Source of the DNA: Rhodoferax sp.
Lineage (GTDB): Bacteria > Pseudomonadota > Gammaproteobacteria > Burkholderiales > Burkholderiaceae_C
Direction: 5' to 3'
NCBI RefSeq assembly: GCF_028714215.1
Contig: NZ_JAQTMS010000044.1
Coordinates: 1 to 42,094, forward strand
Length of the DNA stretch: 42,094 nt
Below are positions 32,058-41,449 of this stretch, piece by piece. Made by a program: the position numbers and the translations under genes. Within the stretch, counting starts at the first letter, position 1, and every line of letters begins with the position of its first letter. The notes under the pieces were generated by a model. It ran no database searches and was not told where the DNA came from. It was given only the letters and a program-made list of their open reading frames with translations.

Positions 32058-32453
32058 CTATCGAAGATCCGCAGCAAGTTTCCATTTGGTGCTTCCTGGC
32101 GGAAGACATTCCCAGAAACGCCAACCGTTCACTGGATTGCCTGTGATTGAAACGGCAGCAGATGAAGGCGATGTGAACCTCTTTCCATTCATGACCAGCG
32201 CTCCGTTCTTAACAATGGCGGTGAACTGTTGCCCCTTATAGGTTGCGCGGAACTCAGTGCCGTGCGGAAAAGACACGCCTTTTGAAACCCAAGCAACGCC
32301 GCCCGTATTTGCTGCTATCAAAGCCTTCGAGCTCAGGGCGGGCTTTGTTAAGCCAAGAACCTCGCGCAGCACCTCGTTCTCTGTCATTTCCTCGGAACGG
32401 CGCCGAGCAGTGAGTTCCTTGAATACTTCAAAATCTACATCGATAGTGGTCAT
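32058..32453 (-). CDS. Small protein with ribbon-helix-helix-like N-terminus and RAMA-like C-terminus
   Basis: The 131-residue protein starts MTTIDVDFEVFKELTARR, with ENEVLREVLGL following: a strand-helix-helix pattern like the SeqA N-terminus or ribbon-helix-helix proteins. Residues about 52-125 (GVSFPHGTEFRATYKGQQFTA, VNGWRFWECL) resemble the RAMA domain found beside adenine methylases and in chromatin readers, where it is thought to bind modified DNA. No methylase is encoded nearby. It has a good promoter (TTGACA-16-TACTAT) with a 12-bp-arm palindrome between the -10 box and the start codon. Function is unknown; a DNA-binding autoregulator is a fair guess. Confidence 0.55.
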   Translation of the reverse strand: MTTIDVDFEVFKELTARRRSEEMTENEVLREVLGLTKPALSSKALIAANTGGVAWVSKGVSFPHGTEFRATYKGQQFTAIVKNGALVMNGKRFTSPSSAAVSITGNPVNGWRFWECLPPGSTKWKLAADLR

Positions 32454-32455
32454 AG

Positions 32456-32511
32456 CTATTACTCCTTTTGTTTTGAAGGAGTAATAGTAGCAAAACTAGT
32501 AAACATGTCAA
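32456..32511 (-). promoter_or_regulatory. Promoter with overlapping perfect palindrome for the RHH/RAMA-like gene
   Basis: On the minus strand, TTGACA (32511-32506), a 16-base spacer and TACTAT (32489-32484) form a sigma70-like promoter. A perfect inverted repeat with 12-base arms (32456-32467 and 32476-32487, CTATTACTCCTT/AAGGAGTAATAG) overlaps the -10 box and runs to the ribosome site AAGGAG, eight bases before the ATG. It looks like an operator. If transcription starts upstream of the expected point, the same sequence could also fold in RNA and hide the ribosome site. Confidence 0.6.
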
Positions 32512-32621
32512 GCGCAATTTTCAGGCGGTCCAAGTCCATGTCGGATAACGATGGTTTGCAGTATCTTCTATGGATCTTTCCCAAAATGATGACATGCCAA
32601 ATCCGGTTCAGCATAGGGAGA

Positions 32622-32863
32622 GGATCAGGTTGGTGGGGCACTCAGCTCCGCGGCTGTCCCCCGACCTTCGGTCTCCTCCTTTATGCCGCTGCGCTGAGCG
32701 CCCCACCAACCTGATCCATGGTGGCTGCTCGGCTCGCGCAAACCTCCGCCGCTGCCGCCGAGGGCGCTGGGGTGGGTGGCGCAGCGTGGACTTGGGGTTT
32801 TGCCAAAAGGGGGAGGCCAGGGGCTGGAGGACATTCGCGGAGCCACCCACCGCGGCGCCCTCG
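32622..32863. repeat. Non-coding element of two large palindromes
   Basis: The first palindrome has 25-base arms at 32622-32646 and 32693-32717 with one mismatch (GGATCAGGTTGGTGGGGC core). The second has arms at 32760-32780 and 32842-32862 matching at 18 of 21 positions (GAGGGCGC and GGTGGGTGGC blocks). Both arm pairs carry GGTNGGTGG-like cores. No convincing gene lies in 32512-33001; open frames here follow from the palindromes. This is probably a dispersed repeat or non-autonomous element. Confidence 0.65.
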
Positions 32864-33001
32864 ACCTACACATGCCTGGACCTCAGTTCTTGACTTGCGA
32901 AAGCAATCTGCATCAAGCAGGCTTGGTTGAAACTGTGTCGTGAATTTCGGAATCAATAAGCACCAACACTGCGCGATCAACGATGTGCCATGGACGCCCG
33001 C

Positions 33002-33286
33002 TCAGGCGTGATGCAACTCCTCCCGAATCACTTTGCGCAGAACGGATTCCATCTGCTCGCTGGCCATGGATTGATGCAGTGCCTGATTGATCAGGGTCTG
33101 ATAACCGCGAGGGCCAGCCTTGGCCTTGAAGAACTCAATGACCGATGCGTCCAACATGATCGAAACCCGTTGTTTGCCCAGGCGTTGATTAACAGCAGCC
33201 GCGAATTCCTGGCGCGTGGCGTCTTTGAGGCCCACGCGCAAGCGGGGTTGTTTGTCAGAGGTAGGAGAAGAATTTGCGAGTTTCAT
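33002..33286 (-). CDS. brnA: BrnA-like antitoxin
   Basis: The 94-residue protein ends in the BrnA ribbon-helix-helix region: VSIMLDASVIEFFKAKAG and YQTLINQALHQSM. BrnA neutralises the BrnT RNase and represses the operon. It follows the BrnT gene with a 32-base overlap, in the toxin-first order typical of BrnTA. The ATG at 33286 was chosen for length and position; a longer reading runs further into the toxin gene. Confidence 0.82.
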   Translation of the reverse strand: MKLANSSPTSDKQPRLRVGLKDATRQEFAAAVNQRLGKQRVSIMLDASVIEFFKAKAGPRGYQTLINQALHQSMASEQMESVLRKVIREELHHA

Positions 33287-33524
33287 GGGTTTCTGCCTTG
33301 CGCATTGAAATGATGTGGATTTCGTCTTCGCTCTCGGTGTGGCAAATGACAACTACCGTGGCACCCAGCAGTCCGGTCGTGTTGAACCTTTGCTGGCCAA
33401 GATAGTCGCGCTTGTCTTCTTCGGTCAACGTTGGGCCCTCAAACACCTGCTGAGCGTCGGCAAAGTCAAGCTTGTGCTTTTGCAGGTTGGTCTTGCGTTT
33501 TGGTTCGTGCCAAGTGAAGCGCAT
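33255..33524 (-). CDS. brnT: BrnT-like ribonuclease toxin
   Basis: The 89-residue protein has the BrnT pattern: TWHEPKRKTNLQKHKLDFADAQQVF, followed by LGATVVVICHTESEDEIHIISMRKAETHETRKF. BrnT is a RelE-like RNase that halts translation when freed. The ATG at 33524 lies about seven bases after a TATAAT box, so the mRNA is probably leaderless or nearly so. Longer in-frame readings extend through that promoter. Confidence 0.85.
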   Translation of the reverse strand: MRFTWHEPKRKTNLQKHKLDFADAQQVFEGPTLTEEDKRDYLGQQRFNTTGLLGATVVVICHTESEDEIHIISMRKAETHETRKFFSYL

Positions 33525-33531
33525 GCGCGAA

Positions 33532-33559
33532 ATTATACATACTAATATACATACATCAA
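33532..33559 (-). promoter_or_regulatory. brnTA promoter with tandem operator-like repeats
   Basis: On the minus strand, TTGATG (33559-33554), a 16-base spacer and TATAAT (33537-33532) form a strong promoter seven bases from the ATG. Two direct copies of a 9-base repeat (plus strand TATACATAC at 33534-33542 and 33546-33554) are spaced 12 bases start to start across it, roughly one helical turn, as expected for a ribbon-helix-helix repressor such as BrnA. Confidence 0.6.
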
Positions 33560-33660
33560 ACATCAGTGCTAAGCACGAACCCCATGCTCGGCCACAAGAT
33601 ACACCACTACCAGCATGGCGCTGCCGGAGCGCTTTCTCCAATGCCGTTATGCTTGAGTCC

Positions 33661-34524
33661 ATGAGCAAAATTTTCGATTTTTCGACCGAAGTGGTGACTC
33701 AACTGGCCCAAGCCGATGCGGCGCGCGCCTTGCTGGAAGATGTGGGCAGTGGCGACCTGACGGCCGCTCTGGTGGAGCCGGCGCGGCGGGCGCGGGCACG
33801 GGTGCTGGCGCGCGAGTCCGCCGTGATTTGCGGCGCGCCCTGGGTCGAGGCCACGCTGCGGCAAATGGACCCGCAGGCCAGCATCACGTGGCGAGTGGGC
33901 GAGGGGCAGCGCTGCGCGGCCGATCAGGTGGTGCTGGAGATCGAGGGCTCGGCGCGGGCGCTGCTGAGCGCCGAGCGCACCGCGCTGAACTTTTTGCAAT
34001 TGTTCAGCGCCGTGGCGACGTTGACCGCGACCTACGTGCAGGCGGTGAGCGGCAGCCGGGCCCAGATTGTCGATACGCGCAAGACGCTGCCGGGCCTGCG
34101 GCTGGCGCAGAAGTACGCGGTGCGCATGGGCGGCGGCACCAACCACCGCATCGGCCTGTACGACGCCATCCTGATCAAGGAAAACCACATTGCGGCGGCC
34201 GGCGGCATTGCGGCGGTGTTGCAGCGCGCGGCGCAGGTGGCTGGCAGCGCGCAGTTTGTCGAGATCGAAGTCGAGACGCTGGAGCAACTGCGCGAAGCGC
34301 TGGCCTGCGGCGCCAGCATGATCCTACTGGACAATATGCCCGATGCCCAGTTGCTGGAGGCGGTGCGGATCAACCAGCGTCGCGCCGTGCTGGAAATTTC
34401 CGGCGGCGTCACGCTGGAGAGCGTGCGCCGGCTGGCGCTGACGGGCGTTGACCGGATCTCGGTCGGCGCGCTGACCAAGGATGTGAAGGCGGTCGATTTC
34501 TCGATGCGCTTCGAACCGTTGTAG
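33661..34524 (+). CDS. nadC: Nicotinate-nucleotide diphosphorylase (carboxylating)
   Basis: The 287-residue enzyme turns quinolinate and PRPP into nicotinate mononucleotide. It shows ERTALNFLQLFSAVATLT, DTRKTLPGLRLAQKYAVRMGGG and NHRIGLYDAILIKENHI, the quinolinate/PRPP site, and ISGGVTLESVRRLALTGVDRISVGALT near the end. The ATG at 33661 is chosen; an in-frame ATG four codons earlier (33649) is possible. It is followed after nine bases by nadA. Confidence 0.93.
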   Translation: MSKIFDFSTEVVTQLAQADAARALLEDVGSGDLTAALVEPARRARARVLARESAVICGAPWVEATLRQMDPQASITWRVGEGQRCAADQVVLEIEGSARALLSAERTALNFLQLFSAVATLTATYVQAVSGSRAQIVDTRKTLPGLRLAQKYAVRMGGGTNHRIGLYDAILIKENHIAAAGGIAAVLQRAAQVAGSAQFVEIEVETLEQLREALACGASMILLDNMPDAQLLEAVRINQRRAVLEISGGVTLESVRRLALTGVDRISVGALTKDVKAVDFSMRFEPL

Positions 34525-34533
34525 GACCCCCTC

Positions 34534-35673
34534 TTGAACACCATCACTAACCCGCTGCTGGATGTCGAATACGAACAGCCGCACTTGAACGCGGCTGCCG
34601 AACCGGACACTGTGTGCCCGACACGCCATGCCTGGGCGCGCGTGCCGGCGGAGCCGTCGCCAGTTGAACGTGCCGCGCTGAAAGAGCAAATCCGCCGCCT
34701 GCTCAAAGTTAAAAATGCCGTCATGGTGTCGCATTTCTACGTGCATCCGGACCTGCAGGACCTGGCCGAAGAAACCGGCGGCCTGGTCAGCGACTCACTG
34801 GAGATGGCGCGCTTCGGGCGCGACCATGCCGCCACCACTTTACTGGTCTCGGGCGTGCGCTTCATGGGCGAGACGGCCAAGATCCTGTCGCCCGAAAAAC
34901 GCATTCTGATGCCCGATCTGGACGCCACCTGCTCGCTCGACCTGGGTTGCCCGGTGGACGACTTCAGCGCCTTCTGCGACGCCCACCCGGAGCGCACCGT
35001 GGTGGTCTACGCCAACACCAGCGCCGCGGTGAAGGCGCACGCCGACTGGCTGGTGACGTCGAGTTGCGCGCTCGACATCGTGCGTGCCCTGACAGAGCGG
35101 GGCCACAAGATCCTGTGGGCGCCCGACAAGCACTTGGGCAGCTACATCCAGCGCGAGACCGGCGCCGACATGGTGATGTGGAACGGCTCCTGCATCGTGC
35201 ACGACGAGTTCAAGGCCTTTGAGCTGGCGGCGCTGAAGAAAGAGCATCCGCTGGCCAAGGTGCTGGTGCATCCCGAGTCGCCGGCCGAGGTGGTGGCGCT
35301 GGCCGATGCCGTCGGTTCCACCTCGGGCATTCTGCAGGCGGCGCGGGAACTGGCCGCCAGCGAGTTCATCGTCGCCACCGACAAAGGCATGTTGCACAAG
35401 CTGCGCACGCTCAACCCCGGCAAGACCTTCATCGAGGCGCCCACCGCCGGCAACAGCGCCACCTGCAAGAGTTGCGCCCATTGCCCCTGGATGGCGATGA
35501 ACAGCCTGGCCGGTTTGGCCCAGGCGCTGGAGAGCGGTAGCAACGAAATTCAGGTCGATCCGGCGCTGATCCCGCGCGCCCGCTTGCCGATCGATCGGAT
35601 GCTGGCTTTCACCTCGGCACTGAAGGGCGGCCAGGCGGCCGGCAGCCTGGTACCGTTGATCGGTGCCGCCTGA
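34534..35673 (+). CDS. nadA: Quinolinate synthase A
   Basis: The 379-residue enzyme condenses iminoaspartate with dihydroxyacetone phosphate to quinolinate using a 4Fe-4S cluster. Conserved cysteines are C133 ([11 protein letters not shown]), C220 (GSCIVHDEF) and the CKSCAHC group at 311-317. [11 protein letters not shown] replaces the more common YYQ-type motif near the N-terminus. The likely start is TTG at 34534, with AGGA upstream; no ATG is in a better place. It is co-oriented with nadC and convergent with nadB, 12 bases apart. Confidence 0.92.
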   Translation: MNTITNPLLDVEYEQPHLNAAAEPDTVCPTRHAWARVPAEPSPVERAALKEQIRRLLKVKNAVMVSHFYVHPDLQDLAEETGGLVSDSLEMARFGRDHAATTLLVSGVRFMGETAKILSPEKRILMPDLDATCSLDLGCPVDDFSAFCDAHPERTVVVYANTSAAVKAHADWLVTSSCALDIVRALTERGHKILWAPDKHLGSYIQRETGADMVMWNGSCIVHDEFKAFELAALKKEHPLAKVLVHPESPAEVVALADAVGSTSGILQAARELAASEFIVATDKGMLHKLRTLNPGKTFIEAPTAGNSATCKSCAHCPWMAMNSLAGLAQALESGSNEIQVDPALIPRARLPIDRMLAFTSALKGGQAAGSLVPLIGAA

Positions 35674-35685
35674 AAAACCGGCGCC

Positions 35686-37260
35686 TCAGGGCGTCAGAAT
35701 GGTCGGCAAGGCGACCGCCGCGAGGTCCGGGTAGTCGCGGCTGAAGTGCAGGCCGCGGCTCTCGTGGCGCGACTGGGCGCTGCGCACGATCAGGTCCGCC
35801 ACCTGCACCAGGTTGCGCAACTCCAGCAAGTCGCTGGTGACATGAAAATTGGCGTAGAACTCCTGGATTTCGCCTTGCAGCAGGGCGATCCGGTGAGCCG
35901 CGCGTTCCAGCCGTTTGTTGGTGCGCACAATGCCCACGTAGTCCCACATGAAGCGGCGCAGTTCGTCCCAGTTGTGCGAGATCACCACCGCTTCATCGGC
36001 GTCGGTGACGCGGCTGTCGTCCCACGCCGGCAGCGCCGCTGCTGGCGTTGCCGGGGCCTGGGCGATGGCCTGTGTGGCGGCCTGGGCAAACACCATGCAT
36101 TCGACCAGCGAGTTGCTGGCCAGCCGGTTGGCGCCGTGCAGGCCGGTGCAAGCGGTTTCGCCGATCGCATACAAGCCCTCAACATCGGTGCGGCCGGCCA
36201 GGTCAACCAGCACGCCGCCGCAGGTGTAGTGCGCCGCCGGCACCACCGGGATCGGCTGTTTGGCAATGTCTATGCCCAGTTCCAGGCAGCGCGCGTAGAT
36301 GTTGGGGAAATGTTCCTGCAGGAAGGCCAGCGGCTGGTGCGAGATGTCCAGGTAGACGCAGTCCAGGCCGCCTTTTTTCATCTCGAAATCGATCGCCCGC
36401 GCCACCACGTCGCGCGGCGCCAGTTCGGCGCGCGCATCGTGCGCCGGCATGAAGCGCGTGCCGTCGGGCAGCAGCAGGCGGCCGCCTTCGCCGCGCACCG
36501 CCTCGCTGATCAGGAACGACTTGGCGTGCGGGTGGTACAGGCAGGTCGGGTGGAACTGGATGAACTCCATGTTCTGCGCCCGGCAGCCGGCGCGCCAGGC
36601 CGCCGCAATACCGTCGCCGGTGGCGGTGTCGGGGTTGGTGGTGTACAGATACACCTTGCCGGCACCGCCGGTGGCCAGGATGGTGTGCGGCGCGCTGAAG
36701 GTCAGCACCTGATCGGTGACGCTGTCCAGCGCGTACAGGCCCAGGCAGCGGTTGTGCGCCAGGCCCAGCTTGGCGCCGGTGATCAGGTCCACCAGCGTGT
36801 GCTGCTCCAGCAGGGTGATGTTGGGGTGGGCCTTGACGTGTGCGATCAGCGTTTGCTGGACCGCCGCGCCGGTGGCGTCGGTGACGTGCGCGATGCGCCG
36901 CTCGGCATGGCCGCCTTCGCGCGTCAGGTGCAGGTGGTCGTCCTCGCGCGAGAACGGCACGCCCATTTTTTGCAGCCAGGCGATGGCTTGCGGCGCCTGC
37001 TCCACCACCAGCCGGGTGGCGGCCAGGTCGCACAGCCCGGCGCCGGCCACCAGGGTGTCGGCTACATGCGAGGCAAAACTGTCGCCCTGGCCCAGCACGG
37101 CGGCAATGCCGCCCTGGGCCCAGCCGCTGGCCCCGTCGCTCAAGGTTCGCTTGGTCAGGACGGCAACGCGCTTGGTAGCAGCCAGATGCAGCGCGGCACT
37201 CAGGCCGGCCAGGCCGCTGCCCACAATCAGGACATCAAAATGACGGGAAGAAGGGCTCAT
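35686..37260 (-). CDS. nadB: L-aspartate oxidase
   Basis: The 524-residue FAD enzyme makes iminoaspartate for nadA. It has the FAD fold [19 protein letters not shown], the catalytic region [24 protein letters not shown] and [22 protein letters not shown] with [20 protein letters not shown]. The ATG at 37260 is chosen over a TTG five codons upstream that would overlap the scpA stop. With nadC and nadA it completes the de novo path from aspartate to nicotinate mononucleotide. Confidence 0.93.
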   Translation of the reverse strand: MSPSSRHFDVLIVGSGLAGLSAALHLAATKRVAVLTKRTLSDGASGWAQGGIAAVLGQGDSFASHVADTLVAGAGLCDLAATRLVVEQAPQAIAWLQKMGVPFSREDDHLHLTREGGHAERRIAHVTDATGAAVQQTLIAHVKAHPNITLLEQHTLVDLITGAKLGLAHNRCLGLYALDSVTDQVLTFSAPHTILATGGAGKVYLYTTNPDTATGDGIAAAWRAGCRAQNMEFIQFHPTCLYHPHAKSFLISEAVRGEGGRLLLPDGTRFMPAHDARAELAPRDVVARAIDFEMKKGGLDCVYLDISHQPLAFLQEHFPNIYARCLELGIDIAKQPIPVVPAAHYTCGGVLVDLAGRTDVEGLYAIGETACTGLHGANRLASNSLVECMVFAQAATQAIAQAPATPAAALPAWDDSRVTDADEAVVISHNWDELRRFMWDYVGIVRTNKRLERAAHRIALLQGEIQEFYANFHVTSDLLELRNLVQVADLIVRSAQSRHESRGLHFSRDYPDLAAVALPTILTP

Positions 37261-37271
37261 GGAATAAGGGC

Positions 37272-38126
37272 TCAAGCAGGTGAATACGCCAGCCGGACGT
37301 AAATCGGGGCAAACGCTTCGGCCTGGGTGATTTCGATCAGCGTTTCCTTGGCCAGTTCAAGCAGCGCGATGAAAGTGACGACCAGCACGGAAGGGCCATT
37401 GCCGGCATCAAACAATTCCTCGAATTCGACAAAGCGTCGGCCCTGAAGTTTTTTCAGCACCAGGCTCATGTGTTCGCGTACCGACAGCTCCTCCCGCGTG
37501 ATTTTGTGGTGTTGTACCAGCTTGGCACGCTGCAGGATGTCGCGCCAGGCTTGTTCCAGATCGGCCACGTTGACTTCCGGAAAACGCAGTTGCAGCGATT
37601 GCTCCACGTAAACCTGTACCGTCAAAAAATCGCGGCCCAACTGGGGTACCGCGTTGAGTCTGGCCGCCGCCAGTTTGATGCGCTCGTATTCCAGCAGGCG
37701 GCGCACCAGCTCGGCTCGCGGGTCCTCGGCTTCCTGGCCTTCGGCCACTTTTTTCGGCGGCAGCAGCATGCGTGACTTGATTTCAATCAGCATCGCCGCC
37801 ATCAGCAGGTACTCGGCGGCCAATTCCAGATTGCGACCGCGAATTTCCTCGACATAGGTCAGGTACTGGCGCGTCAGGCCCGCCATCGGGATATCGAGAA
37901 TATTGAAATTCTGCTTGCGTATCAGGTACAGCAGCAGGTCCAACGGACCTTCGAAGGCTTCCAGGAAGACTTCCAGCGCATCGGGCGGGATGTACAAATC
38001 CTGCGGCAGGGCAAACAGCGGTTCGCCATACAAGCGCGCCAAAGCCACCTGGTCTATCACCTCCGGCATGCCGGCCAGATCAGCTGTCGAGGGGTCGCCA
38101 AGCCCGTCCAGGGCAACCGTGGCCAA
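37272..38126 (-). CDS. scpA: Segregation and condensation protein A
   Basis: The protein (284 residues from a TTG at 38126, or 266 from an ATG at 38069) is the kleisin subunit of the Smc-ScpAB condensin. It has [55 protein letters not shown] and a C-terminal winged-helix-like part ([19 protein letters not shown]). The upstream DUF3460 gene stops at 38131, which rules out longer starts. The gap to nadB is 11 bases. Confidence 0.88.
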   Translation of the reverse strand: MATVALDGLGDPSTADLAGMPEVIDQVALARLYGEPLFALPQDLYIPPDALEVFLEAFEGPLDLLLYLIRKQNFNILDIPMAGLTRQYLTYVEEIRGRNLELAAEYLLMAAMLIEIKSRMLLPPKKVAEGQEAEDPRAELVRRLLEYERIKLAAARLNAVPQLGRDFLTVQVYVEQSLQLRFPEVNVADLEQAWRDILQRAKLVQHHKITREELSVREHMSLVLKKLQGRRFVEFEELFDAGNGPSVLVVTFIALLELAKETLIEITQAEAFAPIYVRLAYSPA

Positions 38127-38130
38127 GGGC

Positions 38131-38337
38131 TTATTCGGGTGCGGTCTGGTAAACGTAGGGTTTTTGCGCGACTTGAGCGGCACGGTACTCGCTCCAGGCG
38201 CCGCGGTCCACCGCCTTGTTCCACAGCAGGGCGCGGCCCTGGGCTTGTTTGGCCTCCAGTTGCGGATCCTTGGCCTTGAGTCCATCGAGGAACTGGGTCG
38301 CTTCGGAATAGTACATGGGGCGGTAAAAAATATGCAT
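38131..38337 (-). CDS. DUF3460 family protein
   Basis: This 68-residue protein, with YYSEATQFLDGLKAKDPQLE and LLWNK, matches a short uncharacterised family that I recall beside scpA in Burkholderiales. It has no signal peptide or membrane segment. It precedes scpA by a few bases and is divergent from hyfB, with 140 bases between them. Function unknown. Confidence 0.75.
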   Translation of the reverse strand: MHIFYRPMYYSEATQFLDGLKAKDPQLEAKQAQGRALLWNKAVDRGAWSEYRAAQVAQKPYVYQTAPE

Positions 38338-38477
38338 GATCTGAACCTCTTTGGCGCATTTTAACGGGTCGGCCCGGGCTGCCGTGGGGCCATGCTGCTC
38401 GGGGCCTCGGATGATGGCTGTAACATATGCGCATGAGCGATCAAATGTGCTGTCTGGCTGAAACAGATAGAGCCTGA

Positions 38478-40502
38478 ATGAACGGTTTTTCCCATCCTGC
38501 TTCGTGGATCCATCTCGACTGGGTTCTGTTGGTCGTTGTGGCCTGGTTCGGGATCGGTGTGCTGGGTGTGTTTGCGCTCAAGCGGCTGCGCCTGGTGGCC
38601 AGCGTGCTGTTTCCCGCCAGCGGCTTCTTCTCCCTGCTGTTGATGGGGTTGGCGCTGAGCGCCACCGGCAGCGCGCCAGAGGTGGCGATACTGCCGCTGG
38701 GGCTGCCGCAACTGCCGTTTCACCTGCGGCTGGACGGTCTGTCGTGTTTCTTTCTGATGCTCATCGGCGGTGTTTCGGCCGGCGTGTCGGCGTTTGCCGC
38801 AGGCTACTTTCGCAAGGGCGAGGGCACGCCGCCGGGCCTGATCTGTCTCGAATACCACGTCTTTCTGGCCAGCATTGCCATGGTCGTGATCGCCGACGAC
38901 GCCTACGTCTTCATGGTGGTCTGGGAGACCATGGCTTTCTCCTCGTTCTTCCTGGTCATGGCGAACCATCGCATCCCGGAAATTCGCAACGCCGGTTATC
39001 TCTACATGCTGGTGGCGCACATCGGTGCACTGGGCATCCTGTTGTGTTTTGGCGTGTTGCAAGCCAACACCGGCGACTACACCTTCGCCAACATGCGCTT
39101 GCAGCACCTGTCGCCGTTCTGGGGCTCCGTCGCTTTTGTGCTGGCGGTGTTCGGCTTTGGTGCCAAAGCCGGCCTGCTGCCTCTGCACGCCTGGCTGCCC
39201 GAGGCGCATCCGGCGGCGCCATCCCCTTTTTCCGCGCTGATGAGCGGCGTGATGCTGAAGATTGCCTTGTATGGCATTTTGCGGGTCTCGTTCGACTTGC
39301 TGCAAACGCGCATCTGGTGGTGGGGCGTGCTGCTGATGGCGATTGGACTGGCCACCGCGCTGTTCGGCGTGGTCTTCTCCACCGTGCAAGTGGAAATGAA
39401 GCGCCTGCTGGCCTATTCCTCGATTGAAAACGTCGGCTTGATGTGCGCCGGCCTCGGTCTGTCGCTGCTGTTCTCGGCCTATGGCATGAAGGCGCTGGCT
39501 GCGCTGGCCCTGACGGCGGCCTTGTACCATCTGCTCAGCCATGCTTTTTTCAAGAGTCTGCTGTTTTGCAGCACCGGCGCCGTTTTGCATGCCACCGGCG
39601 AGCGTAGCCTGGGCAAGCTGGGCGGCCTGATTCGCTACATGCCCTGGGTCGCCTGGCCCACCCTGATCGGTGTGCTGGCCTGTGCCGGGCTGCCGCCCCT
39701 GGGCGGCTTTGTCGCCGAGTGGTTGCTGCTGCAGAGTTTCCTCTTCACCACCGGCTTGCCGAGTTCCTTTCTGAACATGCTGGTGCCGGTGCTGGCGGCG
39801 CTGATTGCGCTGATTGCCGCGCTGTCGGGCTACACCATGGTCAAGTACTTTGGCGTCATTTTCCTGGGCCAGCCGCGGGAAGAAAAATTGGCCCGCGCGC
39901 ATGACGCCGGTCGTTGGGAACGCATCGGCATGCTCTGGCTGGCGGCCAGTTGCGTGGTGCTGGGGCTGTTTCCCAATCAGGTCATCAGCGTGATCGATCC
40001 GGTGACGCAACTACTGGTAGCGGCCGGTCTGGCGCAGGCGGTGGCGGAAAACGGCTGGCTGCTGGTGCCGGTGAGCATAGAGCGCGCCAGCTATGCACCT
40101 TCGATCTTCCTGCTGGGTGTGCTGGCCAGTTTCGGCATCGCGTTCTTGCTGGTGCGCAAGCTTTATCACGGACGCCTGCGCCGGGTCGCCCCCTGGGACT
40201 GCGGCTACCCCTGGCAAAACGCCCGCATGCAGGATACGGCGGAAGGTTTTGGACAACCGATACGGCAGATTTTCGAGCCCATGTTCCGCATGCAGCGGCA
40301 GTTGCCGACGCCCTTCGATGAACAGCCGCGCTACGCCGTGACGGTGGAAGACCCGCTGTGGCATTGGCTTTATCTGCCCATCGCGAAGCTGGTGGAGCGT
40401 TGCTCGAAAGTGATCGGCCTGTTGCAACAGGGACGCATTGCGGTGTATCTGATGTACAGCTTCGTGACCTTGATCACGGTGCTTCTGGTGGTCAAACAAT
40501 GA
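38478..40502 (+). CDS. hyfB: Hydrogenase-4 component B / NuoL-like membrane subunit
   Basis: The 674-residue protein has about 14-16 membrane helices and the proton-antiporter motifs of HyfB/NuoL: FMVVWETMAFSSFFLVM (conserved Glu), FGFGAKAGLLPLHAWLPEAHPAAPSPFSALMSG (conserved Lys) and LYHLLSHAFFKSLLF. Length is close to E. coli HyfB. These subunits move protons or sodium ions in formate hydrogenlyase-type and complex I-like assemblies. Its stop overlaps hyfC. Confidence 0.88.
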   Translation: MNGFSHPASWIHLDWVLLVVVAWFGIGVLGVFALKRLRLVASVLFPASGFFSLLLMGLALSATGSAPEVAILPLGLPQLPFHLRLDGLSCFFLMLIGGVSAGVSAFAAGYFRKGEGTPPGLICLEYHVFLASIAMVVIADDAYVFMVVWETMAFSSFFLVMANHRIPEIRNAGYLYMLVAHIGALGILLCFGVLQANTGDYTFANMRLQHLSPFWGSVAFVLAVFGFGAKAGLLPLHAWLPEAHPAAPSPFSALMSGVMLKIALYGILRVSFDLLQTRIWWWGVLLMAIGLATALFGVVFSTVQVEMKRLLAYSSIENVGLMCAGLGLSLLFSAYGMKALAALALTAALYHLLSHAFFKSLLFCSTGAVLHATGERSLGKLGGLIRYMPWVAWPTLIGVLACAGLPPLGGFVAEWLLLQSFLFTTGLPSSFLNMLVPVLAALIALIAALSGYTMVKYFGVIFLGQPREEKLARAHDAGRWERIGMLWLAASCVVLGLFPNQVISVIDPVTQLLVAAGLAQAVAENGWLLVPVSIERASYAPSIFLLGVLASFGIAFLLVRKLYHGRLRRVAPWDCGYPWQNARMQDTAEGFGQPIRQIFEPMFRMQRQLPTPFDEQPRYAVTVEDPLWHWLYLPIAKLVERCSKVIGLLQQGRIAVYLMYSFVTLITVLLVVKQ

Positions 40503-41449
40503 GCTTGCTTGGCCTCGTATCCCAACTGATGGCGATTGCGATGGCGCTGCTGCTGGCGCCCTTGATGAGCGGCTGGGTCAACCAGTGGCGCGCCCGTTTG
40601 CAGAACAAGTCGGCGCCCAGCCTGCTGCAACCGTATCGCATGCTGCACAAGCTGTTCAACAAGGAATCGCTGCTGGCCGAGCACGCATCGCCCCTGTTCC
40701 GCATGACGCCCTACATTGTCTTTGGCTGCATGCTGCTGGCCAGCGCCATTGTGCCGACCCTGTCGACCGATCTGCCCCTGTCGCCGGCCGCCGACGCCAT
40801 TGCGCTGGTTGGCTTGTTCGCCCTGGCGCGCGTCTTCATCGCCCTGGCGGCGATGGACGTCGGTACTGCTTTTGGCACGCTGGGCGCGCGGCGCGAAATG
40901 CTGGTCGGTTTTCTGGCCGAGCCGGCCTTGCTGATGGTGCTTTTTTGCGCCTCCATGATTTCACGCTCGACTTCGCTCACCACCATCGTCGAAACGCTGG
41001 CGCACCGCGAGTTGGCGATCTACCCGAGCTTTGTGTTGACCGGTGTCGCCTTCACCATGGTGTCGCTGGCCGAGAACGCGCGGGTGCCGGTGGACAACCC
41101 GGAGACGCATCTGGAACTGACCATGATCCATGAAGCCCTGATCCTGGAATATTCGGCGCGCCACCTGGCACTGCTGGAGTGGGCGGCGAGTCTGAAACTG
41201 TTTGCTTATTCCTGCATCGGACTGGCCTTGTTTTTTCCCTGGGGCATCGCCGAGGCGAACGCGCCGCTGGCGTTGCTGCTGGCGCTGCCGGTGCTGATCG
41301 TGAAGCTGGCGCTGGGTGGCATCTTGATGGCTTTCATCGAGACCGTCAGCGCCAAGATGCGCATCTTCCGGGTGCCCGAATTTCTGGCCACCGCCTTTTT
41401 GCTGGCGGTGATCGGCCTGCTCGTCAACATCTTGCTGGGGGTGTCGTGA
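40499..41449 (+). CDS. hyfC: Hydrogenase-4 component C / NuoH-like membrane subunit
   Basis: The 316-residue protein matches HyfC/HycD, the NuoH-like subunit that joins the membrane arm to the redox arm: QPYRMLHKLFNKESLL, FGTLGARREMLVGFLAEPALL and NPETHLELTMIHEALILEYS. About eight membrane segments are visible. It starts at an ATGA overlap with hyfB and ends in a GTGA overlap with the next gene. Confidence 0.88.
   Translation: MSLLGLVSQLMAIAMALLLAPLMSGWVNQWRARLQNKSAPSLLQPYRMLHKLFNKESLLAEHASPLFRMTPYIVFGCMLLASAIVPTLSTDLPLSPAADAIALVGLFALARVFIALAAMDVGTAFGTLGARREMLVGFLAEPALLMVLFCASMISRSTSLTTIVETLAHRELAIYPSFVLTGVAFTMVSLAENARVPVDNPETHLELTMIHEALILEYSARHLALLEWAASLKLFAYSCIGLALFFPWGIAEANAPLALLLALPVLIVKLALGGILMAFIETVSAKMRIFRVPEFLATAFLLAVIGLLVNILLGVS

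Noticed and set aside
32459..32641. A 60-residue minus-strand frame upstream of the RHH/RAMA-like gene
   Set aside because: It runs over the promoter and into a palindrome arm and has no family resemblance.
38361..40010. Long minus-strand open frame opposite hyfB
   Set aside because: It is Gln/His-rich with no domain pattern and mirrors conserved hyfB codons.
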